Shown here in pieces: positions 58,286 through 64,000 of a DNA stretch of 64,000 nucleotides. The stretch lies in contig NZ_BIMD01000003.1 in the NCBI RefSeq assembly GCF_004000905.1, positions 124,001 to 188,000 of the forward strand. The letters are read 5' to 3'. Made by a program: the position numbers and the translations under genes. This DNA is from Paenibacillus humicus NBRC 102415. GTDB lineage: Bacteria; Bacillota; Bacilli; Paenibacillales; Paenibacillaceae. The notes below the pieces were generated by a model. That model was not told the origin of the DNA and searched no databases. It saw nothing but the letters and a program-made list of their open reading frames with translations. Within the stretch, counting starts at the first letter, position 1, and each line of letters starts with the position of its first letter.

Positions 58286-58447
58286 TCACAATACTGGGAG
58301 CGTCGGCCATGCTCCAGCCTTTTGTAAGCGGGCCCGTTCTTCTTGCTCATATTGATAGAAAGCCCGGATGAGCAATTGCTCACCGGGCGGCATGTTATAA
58401 ATTTCGCTCGGTCGGATGCCGCGCCGGGACCAGTAATAGTAAAGCAT
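58286..58447 (-). CDS. Second tail-assembly chaperone frame, made by -1 frameshift
   Basis: Encodes MLYYYWSRRGIRPSEIYNMP and ends ERARLQKAGAWPTLPVL, 53 aa if begun at ATG 58447. The ATG has no ribosome site. The frame is open back to the slippery site at 58474-58480 in the -1 frame of the upstream XkdN-like gene. It is therefore best read as the C-terminal extension of that protein (58286-58866), as lambda gpGT. Confidence 0.78.
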   Translation of the reverse strand: MLYYYWSRRGIRPSEIYNMPPGEQLLIRAFYQYEQEERARLQKAGAWPTLPVL

Positions 58448-58467
58448 CTCGGTTAGACCATCCGACC

Positions 58468-58866
58468 TTATTCGTTTTTTAATTCAGTTACAGCGTCAGC
58501 ACTGAAACCGGACAACTCCGAAATTTCGTTATACAGAATTGCAACTTCTCCAGTCAGGAGAAAGTTTGTTTTGAGCAGCAGATCCTTCGGCGTGGCCGCT
58601 CCAAAATGTTTCAGAAGTTCAGTCGATTTAAGAGAGGGGTCAACAAGCCCTTTGATGATCGTATGCGCGCGCAGTGCCCCTTGATCGATTTCGCCGTCAC
58701 CGGCTGAGATATCGGAAATTTCTTCCTGCTCGTCATGTGTGAGAGCTTGGAGAGTGAAAATAACTTTGTCACCAGCCTCTTTGGATAGTCGTGGAATTTC
58801 GACCTTTTTGGTTGGTCTGACCATCTTGGATTGATCGATTTTCAGCAGCAAATCGAGTGTAGACAT
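58468..58866 (-). CDS. XkdN-like tail assembly chaperone
   Basis: 132 aa, homologous in layout to XkdN (RLSKEAGDKVIFTLQALTHD, then AHTIIKGLVDPSLKSTELLK). It binds the tape measure during tail assembly. Near its 3' end it contains the heptamer A-AAA-AAC in frame, just before its TAA stop, allowing a -1 shift into the next frame. Confidence 0.88.
   Translation of the reverse strand: MSTLDLLLKIDQSKMVRPTKKVEIPRLSKEAGDKVIFTLQALTHDEQEEISDISAGDGEIDQGALRAHTIIKGLVDPSLKSTELLKHFGAATPKDLLLKTNFLLTGEVAILYNEISELSGFSADAVTELKNE
58474..58480 (-). promoter_or_regulatory. Programmed -1 ribosomal frameshift site
   Basis: Reverse strand A-AAA-AAC, a canonical X-XXY-YYZ slippery heptamer in the XkdN frame, 6 nt before TAA. 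After slippage the next codons are CGA-ATA-AGG and lead into the 53-aa extension. Confidence 0.8.
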
Positions 58867-59313
58867 TTAAATTCCTCCACCCGTAATAAGATCATTGGTT
58901 TCCCATTTTGTGAATGTGAATGGCGCTTCCGTTTCGCCTTTGACGCCGGCTTCCCAGTCAGCAAGAGTGAGGTCGTTGAAGCTGGCATCCGATACAGTAA
59001 CCCTTTCGGCCCCGAATGCTGCTGGATCATTCAACGAGCTCAGGATGGTCGCTCTAGGCAGAATGCCTTTTTGGATGGCGGCACTGTACTTCTTAATCAT
59101 CCGCGAGTTAACCTTGTGCAGCCTGACACTGCCATTCCCTTTATAGCCCATGAATTTCGAATCGACGCCCATATTCCCCGCCAACTGCACATCCTCTTTG
59201 TTGAACTCAAGCTTGGCTTGGAATCCTTTGACCTCAGCGACATAGTCGCCATCGATCCAGAGCTCGCCACCCGTACCGCTGATAATCCTTTCGCCATTAA
59301 AGCCTGCTGGCAT
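58867..59313 (-). CDS. Tail tube protein (XkdM-like)
   Basis: 148 aa. XkdM pattern: ERIISGTGGELWIDGDYVAE, VKGFQAKLEFNKEDVQLAGN and MGYKGNGSVRLHKVNSRM. It forms the inner tube of the contractile tail. Directly followed by the chaperone gene. Confidence 0.92.
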   Translation of the reverse strand: MPAGFNGERIISGTGGELWIDGDYVAEVKGFQAKLEFNKEDVQLAGNMGVDSKFMGYKGNGSVRLHKVNSRMIKKYSAAIQKGILPRATILSSLNDPAAFGAERVTVSDASFNDLTLADWEAGVKGETEAPFTFTKWETNDLITGGGI

Positions 59314-59326
59314 GGTTCATTCCCTC

Positions 59327-60403
59327 CTAGAGGTAAATTTGCATATCGAAGTCCTCAATGGCGTCGAGTGCTCGCAGCGGGCCGCCGATGAACACTTTGT
59401 CCCTGGTATTGGCTTCTTTGACTTGCTGATCATTCATCGCAGCAACTGCATCGGCACCGAGGATCGTCTTAAGGAATACCCGTTGAGCAGCTATGTTGAT
59501 GTCTGCCCGGCTCAGCCCCGGATCCAAAATACCCTGCAACTCCATTTCCTCGTAGTAAGCATTCACCGCATTTAGCAGCAGGAGCTTATTGGTGTACGAG
59601 TTGGAGACCTTGCCGATATAGTTGTCCTCGATCGTCTGCTTGATGTCCGTATAGATCTTGTTGAACACCCGGACCAGTTTGATTTTTTGCCATTCGGCAC
59701 CAAACGGATCGGCCAGCGTCGTAAGGGACGTTACTCCTCGAGCAATCTTGACCTTTTCACCGTCATTGATCAGGACCAGCTTGCCGGCGGCAATGGCTGT
59801 GTTGGCCTCGGTTTTCGTAAGCTTCGGCACATCCGTCACATCTGGCAGCACCTGATAAGTTGGGGCCACGGTGAGCGATAGGCCGGCGAGCAGGCCGGCA
59901 ATCCGGGCCAGGAAATTGGTCGTCGTGTAGCTGGTGGCACCAACATAGATGTTGTCGGTAGCAAAATTCACGATAGCCGGGTGGTCACCGGCATGGTTCG
60001 GCAGTACGAACATGATCTTCCGATCCTTGGCGTCGAACATGCCCTTGGCCCATGTGGCCGCTGCGGACACATCTCCAGCGGCGATCCCGGGGACAGTTCC
60101 GACGTTCCAAGGGATGGTTTCCAGGTAGTTGTACGCCGCCGCGTAGTCGGACGCGGACGATGGTATTACGACGACCTTCACCATTGCAGGCGTGCCGATC
60201 ATTGCCAGAGCGATATGGTTTTTGTTGACCACCGTCAATCCAGCCGGAATTTCATCTCCTGGGCGCAGCTTGTACTCAACGACGCCGGTCGAGACGGACG
60301 TGTCCTTGAGCACAATCGCCAGCACGCCCGCGCCGCCCTGCTGGATCGCGGCGGTGGCAATGGATTTGAACACGATATTTACATTAGGCAAACCGAGTGC
60401 CAT
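59327..60403 (-). CDS. Contractile tail sheath protein (XkdK-like)
   Basis: 358 aa. Sheath motifs: LPNVNIVFKSIATAAIQQGG at the start, VWYKP-type loop absent, but LIKVYRVF-like KLVRVFNKIYTDIKQTIEDN and a final GPLRALDAIEDFDMQIYL are typical of PBSX-type sheaths. Its presence shows a myovirus-like tail that contracts. Confidence 0.9.
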   Translation of the reverse strand: MALGLPNVNIVFKSIATAAIQQGGAGVLAIVLKDTSVSTGVVEYKLRPGDEIPAGLTVVNKNHIALAMIGTPAMVKVVVIPSSASDYAAAYNYLETIPWNVGTVPGIAAGDVSAAATWAKGMFDAKDRKIMFVLPNHAGDHPAIVNFATDNIYVGATSYTTTNFLARIAGLLAGLSLTVAPTYQVLPDVTDVPKLTKTEANTAIAAGKLVLINDGEKVKIARGVTSLTTLADPFGAEWQKIKLVRVFNKIYTDIKQTIEDNYIGKVSNSYTNKLLLLNAVNAYYEEMELQGILDPGLSRADINIAAQRVFLKTILGADAVAAMNDQQVKEANTRDKVFIGGPLRALDAIEDFDMQIYL

Positions 60404-60406
60404 TGG

Positions 60407-60853
60407 TCATCCTCCTTTTTGGTCCAAGTGGACCTCTTGCATGGTGTCGTACTCCGGCAGCTGCCGGTTGGTCTGACCCTCCAGGACAACGGTGATATAG
60501 ACTTCTTCGTCCCTTGGCCCGCCGTCGATGCTTGCGATTGTGTAGACAGCACCGTCAGGGGCTTTCAATACAGGCGATTCCTGCAATACCGTCATAAGGC
60601 GGTCTGAAACGTCGATTTTATCGAATACGTCCGGTTCTTGCCCGCGGGCGAGCTTGGGGAAGTAGACGATCTGCCAGCTCATTCGCCGCTGCCGGTAATT
60701 GAGGTTCAAGAACTCCCCTGAATGGGTCGCCAATTGCACGAAAAAAGACGGCTGTTTAAAGCCGTCCGGAACCGTGTTGACGTATGTGGTCGTGACCTCG
60801 GGAATCGTGTCCTTCAGGAGGCGCCGTATGGCGTCCAGGCTGCTACGAAACAT
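60407..60853 (-). CDS. Tail terminator (DUF6838-like)
   Basis: 148 aa from ATG 60853 (GGAGGCGGG upstream). Begins MFRSSLDAIRRLLKDTIPEV and contains GFKQPSFFVQLATHSGEFLN, RQRRMSWQIVYFP and VFDKIDVSDRLMTVLQES, the pattern of small tail-terminator proteins placed just before sheath genes. Confidence 0.8.
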   Translation of the reverse strand: MFRSSLDAIRRLLKDTIPEVTTTYVNTVPDGFKQPSFFVQLATHSGEFLNLNYRQRRMSWQIVYFPKLARGQEPDVFDKIDVSDRLMTVLQESPVLKAPDGAVYTIASIDGGPRDEEVYITVVLEGQTNRQLPEYDTMQEVHLDQKGG

Positions 60854-61307
60854 CGAAGCCCGCCTCCTTCCCGATCTCCCGGATGAATCCATCGACCATT
60901 TCAGGTATGTCCCGGTTCGTCTTCTCCAGCGCCCTCTTGAAGAAATGAGTACCGGGGACAAAGCCGAGATTCTTCTTGGTTCTCCGAATTCGGCCGTTCT
61001 TCATCTTCTTGCGCGTCACCTTAACCAGCTTGTGGCCATCTTCAACCATGCGAGCGTACCAGACCTTGGTACCGACCTCGATCGTCTCGCCGGGATCGAC
61101 GAAGAGAATCCATTCCTTTTGTCCCTTGTAGAGCTCCCGCTTAAATGATGCTCGGAGGCGCCCAGAGCTGACCGGCACCTCGGCCGCACAATTCTGCAGA
61201 TGTTTCTTCCCGACATCATAGCGCAACTGGTTGTAACGCTTCTTGTCTCGAGCCGCATGCCCCAGTGCCTTGGAAAGTTGGTCGAGACCTTCGATTTTGA
61301 AACTCAT
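60843..61307 (-). CDS. HK97 gp10-like head-tail protein
   Basis: 154 aa from ATG 61307 (ATGA overlap). The gp10 pattern is clear: EGLDQLSKALGHAARDKKRY, EVPVSSGRLRASFKRELYKG and VEDGHKLVKVTRKKM with GTHFFKRALEK. It joins head and tail. The open frame continues upstream only in a shadow of the neighbour. Confidence 0.88.
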   Translation of the reverse strand: MSFKIEGLDQLSKALGHAARDKKRYNQLRYDVGKKHLQNCAAEVPVSSGRLRASFKRELYKGQKEWILFVDPGETIEVGTKVWYARMVEDGHKLVKVTRKKMKNGRIRRTKKNLGFVPGTHFFKRALEKTNRDIPEMVDGFIREIGKEAGFDVS

Positions 61308-61633
61308 GCCGAACCCTCCCGCTCCACCTGAACCTCCGTATGGTGATTGTTGGGCCGATACGGCTCGCCCGCCCGGTACTCCCCAGCGCCGTTGACCTTG
61401 ACCAAGTCGCCGGCCTGTATGTTTGCGGCTGCAGGCATGTAGAGCATGTACACTTCGGTAATGGCCGTTTCGGGTTCCCCTCGAGTCGCCTGAATTTTTT
61501 TTCGTGACAGGCGGCAAGGATAGGAGTTGACTGCCTGATAATCGTCCTCCCCATTGAGGGGAGTGTTGTACTCGTCCTTCTGTGGCAACGAGCGCCAGAC
61601 TGTACAGCGCTGTACGAGCATTCCCGGGCCCAT
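61304..61633 (-). CDS. Head closure / head-tail adaptor protein
   Basis: 109 aa from ATG 61633, overlapping the connector stop (TGATG). The segment MLVQRCTVWRSLPQKDEYNT, then YPCRLSRKKIQATRGEPETA and PYRPNNHHTEVQVEREG fits phage head-closure proteins of PBSX-like phages. Confidence 0.75.
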   Translation of the reverse strand: MGPGMLVQRCTVWRSLPQKDEYNTPLNGEDDYQAVNSYPCRLSRKKIQATRGEPETAITEVYMLYMPAAANIQAGDLVKVNGAGEYRAGEPYRPNNHHTEVQVEREGSA

Positions 61634-62199
61634 CACCGCCACCGCCTGACATGAGAGCGTAGCAAGGCGCGTACCGCCCGCGGCAGATTTGGAGATTCGC
61701 CATCTAAACCCTTTTCGTAGGTTACAGAGTAATCGCCGATCCGCTCTGATACCTTCCCCCATTCGCCCGAATAAAGCTGCTTGCAGAGCAGCAGGCAGGC
61801 GTACTCAACAGATATGGGCAGGTTCGATACTGGCGCCCCGTCCTCGTCGCTCGGCAGCACATACCCCCCGACATAATGCACTCGGATGTTAAAAGAGCCG
61901 CAGGGCCAGCGTTGCTCACGGTAGAGCATTCCTTCGTCGAATTGGATATAATCCGTGATTGGATATGACGAATCCCCCACGGACAGAATCGAGGTTACCG
62001 GATAGGCACGTAGAGGAAGCATGGTTGAACCGAGGCCGCTGCAGAGTTCGGTCCGCTCTTTCAGCTCGAACGAACGCCGGCAATACTGCTCAATCGCCTC
62101 AGATGCTGCCTGCAGGCACATCAGGACTTGGTCATCTGTGCTCGCATCCTCTTGCAGGATGAGGAGTTGCTGCTTGGTCTTAGAAAGGGTAGAAAGCAT
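61633..62199 (-). CDS. Head-tail connector (gp6/DUF3199-like)
   Basis: 188 aa. Begins MLSTLSKTKQQLLILQEDAS; helical with ASTDDQVLMCLQAASEAIEQ, YCRRSFELKERTE and PISVEYACLLLCKQLYSGEW, typical of the connector that follows the capsid gene. Confidence 0.85.
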   Translation of the reverse strand: MLSTLSKTKQQLLILQEDASTDDQVLMCLQAASEAIEQYCRRSFELKERTELCSGLGSTMLPLRAYPVTSILSVGDSSYPITDYIQFDEGMLYREQRWPCGSFNIRVHYVGGYVLPSDEDGAPVSNLPISVEYACLLLCKQLYSGEWGKVSERIGDYSVTYEKGLDGESPNLPRAVRALLRSHVRRWR

Positions 62200-62213
62200 C
62201 CCCTATCACCGCC

Positions 62214-62501
62214 TCACTTTTCATCCTTGGAAGCTTTCACCCGCTTTGCAGCGGATTTGTCCTGCGCCGTTTCGTCGTCAGCGCCAGCTTCATCGCCGAC
62301 CTTCTCAGCGGCTTCAGCCTCCTTCGAATCGGCTTCCTTTTTTTCCGGCTCCTTTGCTACAGGTTGGACTTCCTTCCCGATTACATCAGCTGCGCGCAGC
62401 AGGATCTCCCGTTCTGCATCCGCCTCGATGATCGAACCTACTGCCACGAGCTCGCCGGATGTCACGTCTTCGAATTGGTTTTTGACGATGAACTGTTTCA
62501 T
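62214..62501 (-). CDS. Small phage protein with acidic tail
   Basis: 95 aa. The first 40 residues (FIVKNQFEDVTSGELVAVGS) form a small beta domain seen in many phages between capsid and connector genes. The rest is a highly charged Lys/Glu/Ala tail. Role unknown. Confidence 0.72.
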   Translation of the reverse strand: MKQFIVKNQFEDVTSGELVAVGSIIEADAEREILLRAADVIGKEVQPVAKEPEKKEADSKEAEAAEKVGDEAGADDETAQDKSAAKRVKASKDEK

Positions 62502-62523
62502 GAAATCCCTCTCCTTTCAAAGT

Positions 62524-62550
62524 AGAAAAGGCCGGGGATGGCCCGGCCTT
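62524..62550 (-). terminator. Hairpin after the capsid gene
   Basis: Stem AAGGCCGGG/CCCGGCCTT with a 5-nt loop, followed on the reverse strand by TTCT. It should trim expression of the downstream connector genes relative to the capsid. Confidence 0.7.
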
Positions 62551-62563
62551 CAGAAATCTGCTA

Positions 62564-63991
62564 CTAGACGGCCGGAATGTCCAGGATGACGTAAGGGCTG
62601 ACCTTCGTGACGCCGTTTTCAAGCGTCAGAGGCGCAACGACCCACGGCTTGCCGTCGACGTTCCAGAACACCTTAATGACCGTCTTGTTCTGTTTGAACA
62701 GGACGTGCTCGGATGCCGCGATGAACGGGCCGCTGCCGTCTTTGATCAGGTAGTAGGAGAGATCGACGAGCATCAGGTCGCCCTTGGCGCCGAGAGCCGG
62801 CGTCTTGCCCGTGAATACGATTGGGATGCCGAAAAGGGTGGAAGGCAGGCCGCGCGTGGCGTCGCCGCGGATGAAGATGCTGTTTCCGGCATCATCCTTC
62901 AGGGATGCGATCATCACCATTGCCGATTGGTTAGCCACGAAGACGGAGTTGGACGTCGACTCCGGCAGCAGCGATGCCAGCATCTGCAGGATGTCGATGA
63001 ACTGGATCTTGTTTGCCGTCGCGCGTTTGACGACCAGACCACCCGCAGCGCCCAGAACGCCGGTCGGCTTGCCCGTGCCATTGCCGGTCAAGAAGGCGAT
63101 GTCCTCAGCAGCCGTCATGGCTTTCGTGAGAAGGCCGCGGATGAAGGAGTCTGCAGCCTTCCAGTTCCGCAGCAACTTGTCAGTGACAATCGTCGTGGCC
63201 GCCACCTCGTTCGGCTGCAGGGAGACTTCCGCCAGGGATGCATTCGTGTCCGGCTTGTCGGCCCCTTCGGCGATCCATTGGACCTGTACGCCGCCGTATA
63301 CGCCGTTGGTGCCTTGGTTCAGAGCCGGCATCGTGACCTTGGAGTCAGGCGGATCTCCTGCAGGGATGACAGTGGCTCGAGGACGGACCACGGACGGCGA
63401 AGCACCGATCTGCAGCACGTCCGGAATGAATTGATCCGGCACTGCGTAGCCGCCTTCCGAATCGACGCCCATCGACCACTGGTTCTGGAACTTTGGCATG
63501 ATCTGGTCGCGGAACGCTTCCGGAACCCCATAGCCGCCGCCCTCGCCCTGGCCTACCGGCAAGTTCTGCAGACGGCCCGTCGAATCTCCAAAACGAACTG
63601 CATGGATGATTTCGCCGAGGTTTTGGAAGCCGCCGTTGTCGAGGCGTTTCGCCTGTACCGGGGCGCCGGCCACCGCCGCAGGTCGGAAAGGTTGGCCGGA
63701 CGTCTGGTTCAGCACTGCGGAACGAGCAGCCATCTTGTTCTCGCGCCCCTCTTGCTTCTGAGCTGCTTCGATTTTCGTGGAGTAGTCGTCGAACGAAGCA
63801 TCCAGCCGATCGTACTCAGCCTCTTCTTCGTCCGTGAGGTTCCGGCCCTCGGTTTTAGCTTTGTTCACGATGGCTTGCTGTTGGTCATGGACAGAAGCGC
63901 GAGCCTGCAGCAGCTCCGCAAGCGATTCGACCGCACCTTCGGCGAACGTCTGAAGATTCAGGGGGAAACGGAATTTGGACTGGTTTTTCAT
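62564..63991 (-). CDS. HK97-type major capsid protein
   Basis: 475 aa. The N-terminal 110 residues form a coiled-coil delta/scaffold domain (LTDEEEAEYDRLDASFDDYS). The HK97-fold core follows: GYGVPEAFRDQIMPKF, VTMPALNQGTNGVYGGVQVQ, SLAEVSLQPNEVAATTIVTD and AFLTGNGTGKPTGVLGA. The delta domain is removed by a phage protease, which should be encoded just right of the window. This is the most upstream gene visible in the late operon. Confidence 0.93.
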   Translation of the reverse strand: MKNQSKFRFPLNLQTFAEGAVESLAELLQARASVHDQQQAIVNKAKTEGRNLTDEEEAEYDRLDASFDDYSTKIEAAQKQEGRENKMAARSAVLNQTSGQPFRPAAVAGAPVQAKRLDNGGFQNLGEIIHAVRFGDSTGRLQNLPVGQGEGGGYGVPEAFRDQIMPKFQNQWSMGVDSEGGYAVPDQFIPDVLQIGASPSVVRPRATVIPAGDPPDSKVTMPALNQGTNGVYGGVQVQWIAEGADKPDTNASLAEVSLQPNEVAATTIVTDKLLRNWKAADSFIRGLLTKAMTAAEDIAFLTGNGTGKPTGVLGAAGGLVVKRATANKIQFIDILQMLASLLPESTSNSVFVANQSAMVMIASLKDDAGNSIFIRGDATRGLPSTLFGIPIVFTGKTPALGAKGDLMLVDLSYYLIKDGSGPFIAASEHVLFKQNKTVIKVFWNVDGKPWVVAPLTLENGVTKVSPYVILDIPAV

Positions 63992-64000
63992 CGAGTGAGC

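Larger units (their letters stand above)
18425..64000. mobile_element. Integrated PBSX-like contractile-tailed prophage (left 45.6 kb; right end outside window)
   Basis: A continuous phage gene set runs from a serine recombinase at the gerE junction to an HK97-type capsid at the right edge, with replication, recombination, lysogeny control, tail and lysis modules. The sheath and tube genes show a contractile tail. Portal, terminase, protease and attR are not in the window and should follow to the right. The element also carries ParM/ParR-like and HerA/VirB4-like genes unusual for such a phage. Confidence 0.93.

Noticed and set aside
18425-64000. tRNA genes, as phage attachment sites or cargo
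   Set aside because: I saw no cloverleaf-like sequence with a T-arm GGTTCGAATCC-type motif in the window. The attachment site is in gerE instead.

Overview
The window looks like a chromosome segment of a GC-rich, endospore-forming Firmicute, most likely Paenibacillus or a close relative. This is an inference from gene content: a YesM/YesN-type two-component cluster, phoR/phoP, a gerE fragment behind a sigma-K-type promoter, and PBSX-like phage genes. No database search was run. It divides into a host part (1 to about 18,430) and the left 45.6 kb of an integrated prophage that runs off the right edge.

Host part. A partial Gfo/Idh/MocA oxidoreductase diverges from an AraC-family regulator. A leftward phoR-phoP pair follows, in the reverse of the usual order, with a PhoP-box-like direct repeat upstream of phoR. 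Next comes a leftward cluster of sugar-binding lipoprotein, YesM-like kinase, YesN-like regulator and a NagZ-like family 3 glycosidase. A rightward PadR regulator plus HAAS-domain membrane protein pair follows. Then there is a leftward SWIM-protein/SNF2-helicase pair with a 57-aa gene behind it, and a TPR protein. Finally there is the first two thirds of gerE, cut within its helix-turn-helix.

Prophage part. A large serine recombinase lies against the broken gerE end, so the element behaves as an intervening sequence in a late mother-cell sporulation regulator. From left to right: recombinase and a small partner gene (18.4-20.3 kb); ArpU-type late regulator (20.3-20.8 kb); a run of small accessory genes, a C5-cytosine methyltransferase and MazG (20.8-29.2 kb); replication (DnaB helicase, loader, initiator with an iteron-type origin inside the gene, 29.2-31.8 kb); recombination (MBL-fold enzyme, RecT, SbcC-like ATPase, 32.1-35.5 kb); small regulators, a hexapeptide-repeat protein and a DUF3102 protein (35.5-39.4 kb); and a lysogeny switch of divergent XRE repressors with repeated operators (39.4-40.9 kb).

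An unusual module follows at 41.0-46.0 kb. It has a HerA/VirB4-type DNA-pump ATPase, a membrane-anchored M23 peptidase and a small multi-span membrane protein. Beside these lie a ParR-like and a ParM-like (actin) pair, with arrays of different palindromes that mostly share a GACG core on either side of the pair. From 47.3 kb to the right edge lies the late operon, read leftward: HK97-type capsid, connectors, contractile tail (sheath, tube, frameshifted chaperone, tape measure, LysM, XkdQ-like, DUF2577, XkdS-like, baseplate J, DUF2313), tail fibre proteins, a tail glycosidase, XhlA, holin and an amidase with an apparent frameshift.

The working model is a PBSX-like contractile temperate phage that (i) splits gerE and could restore it by recombinase-driven excision, and (ii) carries plasmid-style segregation and conjugation-like DNA-pump genes, so it may be able to persist as an extrachromosomal phage-plasmid.
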